A stretch of 64,000 nucleotides of DNA from Aerococcaceae bacterium zg-1292 (GCA_016126655.1 CP065955.1:1471001-1535000), one strand, 5' to 3'; positions 39,022 to 48,145 are shown, counted from the first letter of the stretch. Made by a program: numbers and translations. Notes: generated from the sequence alone by a model not told the origin.

Positions 39022-39162
39022 TTACTCCCCCAAATACTTAACGTATATCTGACACGGATTCTGTTCATTCCACAAAGTAGGAAAGCATTCTAATTCCTTG
39101 TAACCTATTGCGATGTAAAATCGATTCGTTCTATCATACTCCGGGTAGCATCCCATCTTTAC
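39022..39162 (-). pseudogene. GNAT acetyltransferase, 3' part (exon 2)
   Basis: These 47 codons include the stop and read VKMGCYPEYDRTNRFY, then ALGFKE-like IAIGYKELE and FPTLWNEQNPCQIYVK, the C-terminal third of a GNAT protein. No start codon belongs to it. It is exactly in frame with the 5' part at 41577-41906 when 39163-41576 is removed, giving a 156-residue protein. If the intron splices, this is a true exon rather than a pseudogene. Confidence 0.88.
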
Positions 39163-39330
39163 CGATACGGCTAAGTTAGTATAAGTTTATACAACTTGCG
39201 CTATTCACGTCCGAAAACTTCCAGATTCCACCACGATAACGTGGGGCTAAAAAGTCTTATCCGAACAGGAGTGGTATCGTCACTCCTTGTAAAATACTAA
39301 ATACTTGCTAAATTAATCGCTGCATTCAAA
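39163..39330 (-). ncRNA. Probable TnpB omega-RNA scaffold / IStron right end
   Basis: Past and just inside the tnpB stop the minus strand has stem-loops: AGGAGTG with CACTCCT (39267-39287), CCACG-ATAA-CGTGG (39231-39244) and GTATAA-TTATAC near 39177. TnpB guide RNAs are made from this part of the element, with the guide read from the flank. Here the guide would start at 39162 (GTAAAGATGGGATGC). The 3' splice site of the intron overlaps the same end. Confidence 0.55.
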
Positions 39331-40382
39331 TCACGATTGATTGATATTCCACAATGTTGACAATTGTATTCTCGCTTATCGAGTGGCATAGGTTGACGAT
39401 TGCCACATACACAACACAATTGACTGGATGGGAAGCGGCTATCAACTTTAACCACTTCAATACCAAAAAAGTTTGCTTTTTGTATGATAATGGTTTGTAA
39501 GTTGTACCATGCAACATCATGGATTGCTTTCGCAAGTCTTTTATTTTTCAACATGTGTTTAATACTTAATGATTCCATCACGATGCGTTTTGGCTTGGTT
39601 CTCACCAAAGCATTCGCTACATGAAATGCATAATTGCGTCTAATATTGGTTTTCTTTTGCACACATTTTAAGAATCGCTCATAGGTCTGCTGATATTTTT
39701 TTGAGCCTCGCTCTTTACGGGATAAAGCACGTTGATACTGTTTAATTTTCTTATCCAATTCTTTCACTGATTCGCTTTTCATGATATTATCAAACGTTTG
39801 TCCATCAGAGGTGGTCACTAGTGTTGTTAACCCTAAATCCAACCCAATAGAAACGTCCGTCAATTCAACTTGTTCTGGTTTTGGGACTTCTGTTGTAATT
39901 GAAATCCACCAGCTAAGTCCATCGTAAGACACTCTTGGATTGCCCAGCTTAAAGTTTCTTGGCAATTGGGAAGAGGTCTTAATATCCCCAATCATTGAAA
40001 TGTAAACCGCTTTACGTTTGACTTTCGTTTTAACATAATCGGCATAAAACGACAGTTTTGATTTACGTGTTTTCCAATTGACATGATAGCCATTTTTAAA
40101 ATTTTTAAATGACCGACTTCTAGCAGTAATATAATCTTTTACAGCTTGTTTTGCCACATCGGCTGATACTAATTTCATATAAGGGAAATCATCGCCTCTC
40201 CTAATTTGAGTCATTAGTGGGCCGAAATCTCTATCATTAATACCTTTGCCGAATTGTTTTAAATACTGTAAATCTAACTCTTTGCATAGATTATATGCCT
40301 TGCGAGCCACTCCGCAAGATTGAAACAGAAGTTCTTGTTGTTCGTCAGTTGGAAAAAGCTTTATTTTAATTGCCTTTTTCAA
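39297..40382 (-). CDS. tnpB: TnpB, RNA-guided RuvC nuclease
   Basis: A 361-residue TnpB. RuvC motifs are in place: GLDLGLTTL (Asp), VMESLSI (Glu) and NRDLNAAINL (Asp). A zinc finger is formed by CCVCGN and CQHCG. The N-terminal KAIKIKLFPTDEQQELL is the usual opening. It overlaps the recombinase gene by 17 bp. TnpB cuts target DNA next to a TAM, guided by the omega RNA from the element's end, which favours retention after excision. All catalytic residues are present. Confidence 0.93.
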   Translation of the reverse strand: MKKAIKIKLFPTDEQQELLFQSCGVARKAYNLCKELDLQYLKQFGKGINDRDFGPLMTQIRRGDDFPYMKLVSADVAKQAVKDYITARSRSFKNFKNGYHVNWKTRKSKLSFYADYVKTKVKRKAVYISMIGDIKTSSQLPRNFKLGNPRVSYDGLSWWISITTEVPKPEQVELTDVSIGLDLGLTTLVTTSDGQTFDNIMKSESVKELDKKIKQYQRALSRKERGSKKYQQTYERFLKCVQKKTNIRRNYAFHVANALVRTKPKRIVMESLSIKHMLKNKRLAKAIHDVAWYNLQTIIIQKANFFGIEVVKVDSRFPSSQLCCVCGNRQPMPLDKREYNCQHCGISINRDLNAAINLASI

Positions 40383-40992
40383 GTTCCTTCTCCTTATACG
40401 ATTGAATCATTGATTTTGTACGTCTGCTTCTTCTTCCTTGCATTCTACAAGCAAATACTGTCATTACTTGTACCAAGTCTTCTGTAAGCTCTTGTTGTTC
40501 GTCCACTTTCTGTGAATCTACAATTTCAATTGGAACGCTATATAGGTCACAAAATGCTTGAAATAATTCAAATCCAATACGTAATAGGCGGTCTTTGTAT
40601 AAGACAACGATTTTATCAACTCGTCCCTCTTTAACCTCTCTCATTAGGCGTAACAACCCTTTTTTCTCATAATTAATTCCACTGCCGATGTCTTTAATAA
40701 TTGTAAAAGGCTTGCCTTGTGCAAATAAATAAGTTTCTAAGTTTTCGATTTGACGCTGTAAATCTTGTTCTTGTTTCTTTGACGACACCCTTGCATAACC
40801 AATCACAACTTTATTTTTTGATTCGATGCCAAGATATTCGTTTAATTGTCGTTTGGAATAATATCGAGTACCATAATCCGTTTTATGTTCTGGAACCAAT
40901 GTTCCGTCTTTATCCCATTTTCTTAATGTGTGTGGGCTTTTGCCGATATAATCGGCCGCCTCACCAATAATTAAATATTGTTTTTTGTCCAT
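40366..40992 (-). CDS. tnpA: IS607-family serine recombinase (TnpA)
   Basis: A 208-residue protein. An N-terminal MerR-like helix-turn-helix (IIGEAADYIGKSPHTLRKWDKDG) is followed by a resolvase domain with the catalytic serine in GYARVSSKKQ and DRLLRIG. This is the IS607-type architecture with the DNA-binding domain at the N-terminus. It catalyses cut and rejoining through a 5' phosphoserine link, commonly inserting at GG. ATG follows AAGGAGAC. Being first of two overlapping genes, it probably shares a transcript with tnpB. Confidence 0.93.
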   Translation of the reverse strand: MDKKQYLIIGEAADYIGKSPHTLRKWDKDGTLVPEHKTDYGTRYYSKRQLNEYLGIESKNKVVIGYARVSSKKQEQDLQRQIENLETYLFAQGKPFTIIKDIGSGINYEKKGLLRLMREVKEGRVDKIVVLYKDRLLRIGFELFQAFCDLYSVPIEIVDSQKVDEQQELTEDLVQVMTVFACRMQGRRSRRTKSMIQSYKEKELEKGN

Positions 40993-41074
40993 TATACAAG
41001 TCTCCTTTTATCGATACTTATATAATAACACATGTTGTTTAATAGCGCTAGTTTTTATTAACTTATACTAACAT

Positions 41075-41576
41075 AACCTCGTTCAATCGCCGTCGCAAGT
41101 GGTGACCAGTCTTATTCTCACGAACAGACCTCTGATGCTTTCACATCAGCGCAGACTATATGTCAATCTCTAACATAGAGACCAAAGATTTTTCTTCCGC
41201 CCTTAGCTTGCGGTTTTACTCTCCCATCAGGAGATAGTCGTTGAAGGTCTTCCATAGCGATACGCCTTAGGACTTTCCCTGCTGAACTACCATTGTTTAT
41301 CACCCTTAGGATACACGTTTCAACGCATTCACTATTTTTCTTACGTTGCACTAATGTACGTTCATTTAACCCTAGGTCATCTCATTTTTTCTTTCCAGCT
41401 TTCGCAGCCTGCCGTCTATCGTTTCCGATTCCGTTTTGGCAAAATGAGCTTTAGGTTTTCCACAGCATTTAACCTTTGTAATGATACTTACCAGATTACT
41501 CCGATAAGCACGGTATTCAGTTTTACTATACTAAGTTATTTAACTTTTATTAAATGAGTTGCAACTGTTTAGTTAC
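41075..41576 (-). ncRNA. Group I intron core (5' part of the IStron)
   Basis: P1 can form from GTAACT and AGTTGC (41576-41561) with a U-G pair at the second position, as in group I 5' splice sites. P7 is a perfect six-base pairing of GACTAT (R, 41239-41234) with ATAGTC (S, 41159-41154). CTGATG-TGAAAG-CATCAG (41149-41132) gives a P9 hairpin just after S. CAGCAGGGAAAGTCC resembles the Q block. Two hairpins lie between R and S. No protein is encoded here; a 62-codon frame is a by-product. Confidence 0.8.
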
Positions 41577-41906
41577 CGTTTTTACTTGCGAATAGCTATA
41601 TCCCTGCTTTTTTGCCAACCTCTCATAGGCATCCATTAACTGAGTACCCATTCTCATGCGTTGATACTGTTTTTTGACGCCCATCACAAAAATCTCTGCA
41701 CAGTCATCACTTGTCGTATTTAATACGACAAATCCGGCGACATCATCATTCACATAACAGGCTAAAAATACTTTGTCTTTAGATTCACTTATATAATTTT
41801 CCGTGCTTTCCTCCATTCCAAACCATTCTGGCAAATCATACAACACTTCCCGTGCAATGACTTGCTTGACTTCCTTATGCGTAATCTCTTTGATTTTTAT
41901 ATTCAT
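41577..41906 (-). pseudogene. GNAT acetyltransferase, 5' part (exon 1)
   Basis: This part encodes the first 110 residues (MNIKIKEITHKEV to SQVKT), including GNAT motif A in VMGVKKQYQRMRMGTQLM. ATG at 41906 has GGAG six bases upstream; an in-frame ATG at 41918 lies inside that site. Unspliced, the frame runs 8 codons into the element and stops at 41550. The C-terminal third is supplied by 39022-39162. The substrate is unknown. Confidence 0.88.
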
Positions 41907-42061
41907 ATACTTCTCCATAATAATTTGTTTAACATAAGTAACATAACACTAATACCTGAACATTATTTTATCACATTTATTAATCTGCGACCTGTATTAT
42001 TTTATTCATACAGCCTTGGCAGATTTGACTCCCTCGGTTTTACAGACATCCAAAACACAAA

Positions 42062-42087
42062 AAAAGGCTAGCCTCACGCTAACCTTT
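42062..42087 (-). terminator. Terminator of the first MATE gene
   Basis: GGCTAGC and GCTAACC pair with one mismatch around CTCAC. On the minus strand the stem is followed by TTTTTTTGTG, just past the MATE stop at 42095. Confidence 0.7.
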
Positions 42088-42094
42088 CAGTTTT

Positions 42095-43432
42095 CTATCC
42101 TCTTTGTAGCTGATCTAAATGATGTTTACGCTTATGATACGTAATTCCTAATGGTACAGCTGAACCAATCCACGCCAGTGGACTTGATAATGATAAGCCA
42201 AGGAATCCCCATAATTTACCTAAAACAATTGCGGCGGCTACACGCATAATCAACTCCATAATACCGGCGAAGGTCGGAATTTTGCTATCCCCTAAACCTT
42301 GTAAAGTATAACGATAGACGAATAATAAACTTAATACCCAATACATAGGACCATTCATTTTAAAATACATGAAGCCATACTCAATCATTTTTTGTGAATC
42401 TTCGCCGCTGACAAATAATGCAACCAATTCTTTACCAAAAATCCATAACACGATTCCGGCTACAATTGCTACTATAACCGATAATATTGAAATCGAACGA
42501 ACACCTTGTCGAATACGTTCAAATTTACGGGCACCAAAGTTTTGTCCAACATAAGTCGCCATCGCAACACCAAATGACATTAAAATTAAAATCACAACTT
42601 GGTCAACCTTTTGCGCGGCTGAATAACTCGCAACAGCAACGGCACCCAATGCATTAAGTGCCATAGTGACTGCTATCGTGCCAATCGCAATGATTGATGA
42701 TTGAAAAGCCATCGGTAATGCGATTTGTAAGTGATACATCAACTCTTCTTTTTTAATACCAACATCCAAACGCACTTTTAAAATCGGCCATTGTCTATGG
42801 ATGGCGATGAGACATAAGGTAACTGCTAAACCCTGCGACATAATCGTTGCAATGGCAGTCCCTGCAACACCTAACCCTAAATAGACAATAAATAGATAAT
42901 CTAACACAATATTGGTTAATGCAGCCACGATTAAAAAGTATAACGGTGTACGGCTATCTCCTAAAGAACGCATTAAATTATTCAACATATTGTAAAGCAC
43001 AGTAATAAACATAAAGCCAAAAATAATAAATAAGTAACTATACGTATAGTCAATAATATTGGCAGGTGTTTTCATAAAAGTTAAAATACCACGTAATGAG
43101 AATAAACTCAACGCAATTAAAATGGCCGATACACTGAGTGACAGTATCCAGTTCAACAAGACACTCCGTTGTAACTTATGATAATCCCGTGCTCCGTACG
43201 CTTGTGCAATTGGAATGGATAAACCGGCAGTAAAACCTTGAGAAAATCCTAAAATCAAAAAACTTACACTTCCCGCAGCACCAATTCCCGCTAATGCTTC
43301 TAGACCCATGGTCCGTCCGACAATCAATGTATCCACCATGTTATACAATAATTGAAATAAGTTTCCGATAATTAATGGTATCGAAAAAATAATTACTTTT
43401 TTCAGTGGTGAGCCTGATGTCATATCATTCAC
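42095..43432 (-). CDS. MATE family efflux transporter
   Basis: A 445-residue membrane protein with about 12 hydrophobic segments in two related halves. The start GSPLKKVIIFSIPLIIGNLFQLLYNMVDTLIVGR and the repeat LPMAFQSSIIAIGTIAV are typical of the bacterial MATE group near DinF/VmrA. These export cationic drugs or metabolites using Na+ or H+; the substrate cannot be told. It is monocistronic with its own terminator and AGGAGGTAA ribosome site. Confidence 0.9.
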   Translation of the reverse strand: MNDMTSGSPLKKVIIFSIPLIIGNLFQLLYNMVDTLIVGRTMGLEALAGIGAAGSVSFLILGFSQGFTAGLSIPIAQAYGARDYHKLQRSVLLNWILSLSVSAILIALSLFSLRGILTFMKTPANIIDYTYSYLFIIFGFMFITVLYNMLNNLMRSLGDSRTPLYFLIVAALTNIVLDYLFIVYLGLGVAGTAIATIMSQGLAVTLCLIAIHRQWPILKVRLDVGIKKEELMYHLQIALPMAFQSSIIAIGTIAVTMALNALGAVAVASYSAAQKVDQVVILILMSFGVAMATYVGQNFGARKFERIRQGVRSISILSVIVAIVAGIVLWIFGKELVALFVSGEDSQKMIEYGFMYFKMNGPMYWVLSLLFVYRYTLQGLGDSKIPTFAGIMELIMRVAAAIVLGKLWGFLGLSLSSPLAWIGSAVPLGITYHKRKHHLDQLQRG

Positions 43433-43571
43433 ACGATTACCTCCTCAATTATTTTATCTGCATCATTCTTTAACATTGTAAAGTTTTGCTTGCAACTATG
43501 TAGTATACGCTCTATTTGATTAAACTTCAACCGCTTTTTAGTCAGTACCAATAAATCTACCCCTTACATAC

Positions 43572-43609
43572 AAAAAGCGATCTTCCAACTTATTGGAAAA
43601 TCACTTTTA
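43572..43609 (-). terminator. Terminator of the HerA-like gene
   Basis: AAAAAGCGATCTTCCA and TGGAAAATCACTTTT form a long stem with one mismatch, and the minus strand continues TTTTTGTATG. It lies 14 bp past the stop at 43623. Confidence 0.75.
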
Positions 43610-43622
43610 TTTATCATTACAC

Positions 43623-45173
43623 TTATTTTTTCAACATACCAGTAATACCACGTGTAATCGCTCGACCGAGTTCACGACCAACTGAACTCATAATATTTTT
43701 CGTGAAGCGATCCATCGGCGTATCTGTACGTCGAGTAGATGATTTTTGAGTGGCTTTTTCTTGTCGTGCCCGCGCTTTTTCAGCTTCTTTCGTTAGACGT
43801 TCTTGTTCCCGCTGGAATTCTTTATTCAAGCGTTCTTGCTCTTTTGCTGCTTCTTGGCGTTCTGCCTCCAACAATATTTCTTGCTCACGCTCAGCGGTTT
43901 GCGCCAAAATCATTTCGTGAGCACTTTCACGGTCAATTGGTGTTTCGTATTTCGCAATTAATGCTGACTCATTAATGACACTTGCTTGTACAGCAAAATC
44001 TACTGTTCCTAAATGACTTTGTGGCGGCCATATAGTGACGATATCAGCTTCTTTAGGCGTACCATCATCATTCAAGGTAGACACAACAGCTTGACCAACT
44101 TTTAATGATTGAATCGCACTTGCTAAATCTGCATCTGCTGCTTGTCGGAAACTATCCGCAACAGCATTAACAGTTTTGATTTCTTTGGGTGTAAACGCAC
44201 GTAAACCATGCTGAATACGATTACCCAGCTGTGACGCGACACGTTCAGGGATATCTAATGGGTTTTGAGTAACAAAAAATACTGATACCCCTTTGGAGCG
44301 AATCAAGCGAACAATTAATTCAATTTTTTCCAACAAAACATCCGGAGTTTTGTTAAACATCAAGTGCGCTTCATCAAAGAAGAAGACAAGTTTTGGTTTA
44401 GCTAAATCACCAACTTCTGGTAATGTTTCGTAAAGATTCGCAAGTACCGCGAGTAAAACTGTCGCATAGAGTGTCGGTTGTTGACTGAGTTTAACAGCAT
44501 TTAAAATATTGATAACACCTTGTCCTTGAGCATCTGTACGCATCAAATCAGCCAATTCCAATGCCGGCTCACCAAAGAAACTTTTAGCACCTTGCTGTTC
44601 CAACACCACAATCGAGCGTAAAATTGCACCGACTGATGAAGCGGCAATGTTGCCATAATGTTGACTCAATTCTTTAGCATTTTCTAAGACATAATTCAAC
44701 ATGGCACGTAAATCCATTAAATCAATCAATAATAATCCTTTTTCATCCGCTACGGAAAAGACAATGTTTAAAATACCTGTTTGCACATCATTAAGTCCCA
44801 AAATACGAGATAATAAGACAGGTCCCATCTCCGAAATCGTCATACGTAATGGAATCCCATTTTCACCGAGAACATCCCATAATTCAACCGGAAATGCTGC
44901 TGGTTCATAGTCCGTATACTGCGTTATTGCCAAGCGTTCATTATCTACGTCACCATTATTGGATTGTGCCAGACTAGTCAAGTCACCCTTAATATCCGCT
45001 AGAAATACAGGTACACCTGCTTTACTTAATTGTTCGGCAAGCACTTTTAGTGTCACTGTTTTACCTGTGCCGGTTGCTCCAGCAATGATTCCATGCCGAT
45101 TTAATTGATTTAAATTGATTAATGCTGGTGCACTGCCATAGCCAAATTGAATTGTCTGACTCATATCATTCAT
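43623..45173 (-). CDS. HerA-like ATPase (DUF853 family)
   Basis: A 516-residue P-loop ATPase of the DUF853/YjgR group. Walker A is GATGTGKTVTL near residue 32 and Walker B is KLVFFFDEAHLMF. FFVTQNPLDIPERVASQLGNRIQHGLRAFTP is the family's most conserved block. Residues 430-490 are a charged Glu/Arg/Lys coiled coil. The function is not established; relatives of HerA translocate DNA or form part of defence complexes. It lies between two MATE genes on the same strand, with separate signals. Confidence 0.88.
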   Translation of the reverse strand: MNDMSQTIQFGYGSAPALINLNQLNRHGIIAGATGTGKTVTLKVLAEQLSKAGVPVFLADIKGDLTSLAQSNNGDVDNERLAITQYTDYEPAAFPVELWDVLGENGIPLRMTISEMGPVLLSRILGLNDVQTGILNIVFSVADEKGLLLIDLMDLRAMLNYVLENAKELSQHYGNIAASSVGAILRSIVVLEQQGAKSFFGEPALELADLMRTDAQGQGVINILNAVKLSQQPTLYATVLLAVLANLYETLPEVGDLAKPKLVFFFDEAHLMFNKTPDVLLEKIELIVRLIRSKGVSVFFVTQNPLDIPERVASQLGNRIQHGLRAFTPKEIKTVNAVADSFRQAADADLASAIQSLKVGQAVVSTLNDDGTPKEADIVTIWPPQSHLGTVDFAVQASVINESALIAKYETPIDRESAHEMILAQTAEREQEILLEAERQEAAKEQERLNKEFQREQERLTKEAEKARARQEKATQKSSTRRTDTPMDRFTKNIMSSVGRELGRAITRGITGMLKK

Positions 45174-45244
45174 CCTCTCTCAACCTAAATTGGTTACTGT
45201 ATTCTATACGAGTATCATACCATATTTACATACAAATAACCGTT

Positions 45245-46612
45245 TCAATAGTCATTTTTCTGTGCATATTGTCGCTCAATCAATAGCAATCGAAAAACCA
45301 AGCCGATCCCCACAGAAATCAGTCCTGTAATCAGCCCAATCCAAAAACTATATGGCCCCAGCGATGAAAATTTTGATAATAATACACCTGTTGGAATACC
45401 AATACACCAATGTCCAATCATCCCAATAATGAATGGGACAACCGTATCTTTATAACCACGTAACACACCTTGAATCGGTGCTGCAAATGAATCCCCAACT
45501 TGAAACAATAAACCATAACCAAGAAATGTTTGTGTCAGCTGAATAAATTCTGGTGTTTTTCCATATAATACTGCGACACGTCCACGATTAAAAAATAAAA
45601 AAGTCATCGTCATAATACCAATCACTAATGACATCGCTAACCCGATGCGCGTAATTTTTTTCGCTCGCACATAAGAACGCGCCCCAATTTCTTGTGATAC
45701 AGCAATCATTAAGGCACTTGAAATACTTAATGGAAAGCTATAGAGAAACGAAGTGAAATTCATAGCAGCCTGGTGCCCCGCGATTACTTGTGCACTGTAT
45801 AAACTCATTAATAAGCCGACGAATGAAAAAATACTAGTTTCTGCAAATATCGCAAGCCCGATAGGAAATCCCATTTTCGCAAATGAACGCCACTCAGCAA
45901 CATTGATACGTTCATAATACAAAATGCGATACTCCGCAATGCCTGGTTGGTATTTGATAATCAACAAGATGACACCTAACACTAGCCAATAACTAATAGC
46001 TGTCCCTAATCCTGCACCGCCACCACCAAGTTCTGGAAAACCAAATCGTCCGTAGATAAACAAATAATTCAAAATAATATTAAAAGGAACAAGTAGTAAC
46101 ATAAAAAGCATCGACACACGCGTTTTCCCTAAGCCATCGACAAAAGAACGTAAAACAGTAAATAAAATAGATGGAATAATCCCCATTGATAAATACGATA
46201 GGTAGCGAAAAGCTATCCCGCGCACTTCATCCGTTAAGGTCATCGTATTTAAAATGGGGCGTAAAAACAAAACACCCATCAGAAAAAAGATAATACTCAA
46301 CGCGATACCAATTCCAATAAATTGCCGTACTGCATGCGTGATGTCTTTATATTGCTTACCGCCCAGGGCTTGCCCGACAATTGGAGTGAGAACTGAAATA
46401 AACCCCGTAAATAATGTAAAAAACGGCACCCACAAGTTTCCACCAATACCAACACCGGCCAGATGGACTTCATTATAATTACCGGTCATCATTGTATCGA
46501 TAAATTGTGCCGAAAAACTGGCCAATTGATAAATTAGTACTGGAATTAATAAATTTGCCAGTCGCTTTATTTCTTTTGCTGTGTGAAATTCTATTGTTGG
46601 TTGTTCAAACAT
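45245..46612 (-). CDS. MATE family efflux transporter (NorM-like)
   Basis: A 455-residue membrane protein with 12 predicted segments. LIPVLIYQLASFSAQFIDTMMTGNYNEVHLAGVGIG is the NorM-type opening, and GFPIGLAIFAETSIFSFVGLLMS starts the second half. It differs clearly from the MATE gene at 42095, so the two are not a recent duplication. It exports drugs or metabolites by ion antiport. A GAGGAGAT site precedes the ATG. Confidence 0.9.
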   Translation of the reverse strand: MFEQPTIEFHTAKEIKRLANLLIPVLIYQLASFSAQFIDTMMTGNYNEVHLAGVGIGGNLWVPFFTLFTGFISVLTPIVGQALGGKQYKDITHAVRQFIGIGIALSIIFFLMGVLFLRPILNTMTLTDEVRGIAFRYLSYLSMGIIPSILFTVLRSFVDGLGKTRVSMLFMLLLVPFNIILNYLFIYGRFGFPELGGGGAGLGTAISYWLVLGVILLIIKYQPGIAEYRILYYERINVAEWRSFAKMGFPIGLAIFAETSIFSFVGLLMSLYSAQVIAGHQAAMNFTSFLYSFPLSISSALMIAVSQEIGARSYVRAKKITRIGLAMSLVIGIMTMTFLFFNRGRVAVLYGKTPEFIQLTQTFLGYGLLFQVGDSFAAPIQGVLRGYKDTVVPFIIGMIGHWCIGIPTGVLLSKFSSLGPYSFWIGLITGLISVGIGLVFRLLLIERQYAQKNDY

Positions 46613-46657
46613 TGGTATTTATCATCTCCTCTTCTTGTAAATAATCAAACCACTCCA

Positions 46658-47335
46658 TTATACAGCTTCAAACAGGGCAGAGCCTACTCTAACAAATGTC
46701 GCACCTTCAGCTACCGCAATTGGATAGTCTTGACTCATCCCCATACTTAACTCATGGCATGGCGCATGATGCCTTTTTTGTGCTGCTATTGATATCTGTA
46801 GTTCTTTTAATACTTTAAAATATTGATGTAACTCACTATCAGACGCATCAATTGGCGCCATCGTCATCAAGCCAACAATATGAATTTGTGAAAATTGGGC
46901 CAAATCTTCAATCCATTCCATTGTCGCTTCCATCGACCCACCAGCTTTACTCGATTCACCACTGACATTGACTTGCACAAAACAATTGACTGGTTTGGTT
47001 GCACGTTTATTGATTTCTTTAGCTAACGATGGTCGGTCCAACGCATGAAAATAATCAACATATGGTAGTACTGACCGCACTTGTCGTGTCTGCAAGCGAC
47101 CAATATAATGCCATACAATATCCGGATATACCTGTAAAGCTTCGTATTTTTCTAAAAAGGTAGTCACTCGATTTTCAGCAAAATGCCGAACACCTAAGTC
47201 ATACAATTGCTTCATAGTAGGAATATCAACAGTTTTAGTAACTGCTATTAATGTCACGTTTTGGTCTGCTGCTTTATTTTCTTTAATTTGCTGGTTTATA
47301 TGATATAAATTTCTCGCTAATTGTTCGCTGTTCAT
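46658..47335 (-). CDS. YggS family pyridoxal-phosphate homeostasis protein
   Basis: A 225-residue PLP-binding protein. The lysine that holds PLP is in LIAVTKTVD (about residue 33); FAENRV, WHYIGRLQTRQVR and LSMGMSQDYPIAVAEGATFVRVGSALF are the family's signatures. YggS/PLPBP proteins hold and deliver PLP and have no known enzymatic reaction. In many Firmicutes the gene heads a ylm cluster, but here it stands alone, followed by a MATE gene. Confidence 0.93.
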   Translation of the reverse strand: MNSEQLARNLYHINQQIKENKAADQNVTLIAVTKTVDIPTMKQLYDLGVRHFAENRVTTFLEKYEALQVYPDIVWHYIGRLQTRQVRSVLPYVDYFHALDRPSLAKEINKRATKPVNCFVQVNVSGESSKAGGSMEATMEWIEDLAQFSQIHIVGLMTMAPIDASDSELHQYFKVLKELQISIAAQKRHHAPCHELSMGMSQDYPIAVAEGATFVRVGSALFEAV

Positions 47336-47354
47336 TTCATCACTTCCTAATTCT

Positions 47355-47464
47355 GGTTCGCTTGGGCTGCCTCCGACTTCCGCTTCAAAAATTTCCTCTG
47401 TGCGTTACTCGCACGCCGTCAGTTTTTTCCGGTGGTTCGAGACAAAACACCCACGCTCACACTA
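47355..47464 (-). repeat. Dispersed intergenic repeat, copy D
   Basis: The minus strand starts AGTGTGAGCGTGGGTG, has TCGAACCACCGGA, a stem GTGCG-AGTAA-CGCAC and ends GGCAGCCCAAGCGAACC. It lies just upstream of the yggS-like gene. A short second right-hand end (GGTTTGCTTGGGCTGCC) lies at about 47474-47491. Confidence 0.75.
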
Positions 47465-47683
47465 TGGTTATTCTGGTTTGCTTGGGCTGCCACTTTGGTT
47501 ATTCATCAGCTTATTATAGCACATTTTTCACAACTATTTAAAAATGATTTTGGCTGTTCTTCCTGCCATTTCATTCGCATTTTAGAAAAAATCGGTTATA
47601 ATAGAATTAAAGAATAGGCTTACATTTTATAAAAATTTAAGCCTTGCCATCAATGACATCACGAAAAATGAAAGGATGATATG

Positions 47684-48145
47684 ATGATGACACAGACTGT
47701 TTATACCAATTATTGGGTCAATGAGCGTGTGGATTTGAAGAAAGAACACGGTAGCTATTTGACGGAAGAAGAAGCAATTAAAGGGATTGAAACATGGTGG
47801 GAAATCCATAAAGAACATTATAAAGAAGTCGAACATAAACGGACGAACTCTGGTGCTTTGGAGATTTATTATGGTGATCCACAGTATTACTACCGTATTG
47901 AAAAACGACAAATCAGTGAACCATTACCAAGCCGCACATATCGTCTAAAGTCTGCTGGTGAAATCCAATCAACACGAAAAATGAATCAACTTCGTGACGG
48001 CGTCTATCTGTTCGACGAGTTAGCCGAACCCTACCGCGACCGCTTAATTGTTACTATGGCAGATGCACAAAAAGTACGTGAATATGTCTACACTGATCAT
48101 GGAGAACCCATAATCAAACTCGCCGATGTAAAGCAAATAAAATAG
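47684..48145 (+). CDS. Hypothetical protein of 154 residues, not recognised
   Basis: The frame is well supported by an AAAGGATG site and by its position between two non-coding blocks, but I do not recognise the family. It is soluble, charged and rich in Tyr and Glu (TWWEIHKEHYKEVEHKR, YGDPQYYYRIEKR), with no signal peptide. Up to three adjacent ATGs could serve as start (47681-47692). Its TAG stop is shared with the first bases of a dispersed repeat copy. It is monocistronic, with a strong terminator at 48260. Confidence 0.75.
   Translation: MMTQTVYTNYWVNERVDLKKEHGSYLTEEEAIKGIETWWEIHKEHYKEVEHKRTNSGALEIYYGDPQYYYRIEKRQISEPLPSRTYRLKSAGEIQSTRKMNQLRDGVYLFDELAEPYRDRLIVTMADAQKVREYVYTDHGEPIIKLADVKQIK

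Larger units (their letters stand above)
39163..41576 (-). mobile_element. IStron: group I intron fused to IS607-type tnpA/tnpB, 2414 bp
   Basis: On the minus strand the order is group I intron core, serine recombinase gene, tnpB, and a structured 3' end. Both edges share CGGTAA and fall at a GG dinucleotide, the usual IS607 target. The element splits a GNAT gene whose two halves rejoin in frame. That layout is the definition of an IStron (known from Clostridium and Bacillus). Edges are given for a G|G insertion; a few bases either way are equivalent. Confidence 0.85.

Noticed and set aside
39297-40382. Cas12f-type CRISPR effector
   Set aside because: Size, zinc finger and overlap with an IS607 recombinase mark it as TnpB; no CRISPR repeats are present.
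41163-41351. 62-codon frame within the IStron
   Set aside because: It lies across the group I core (Q, R regions); structure, not coding, explains the conservation.
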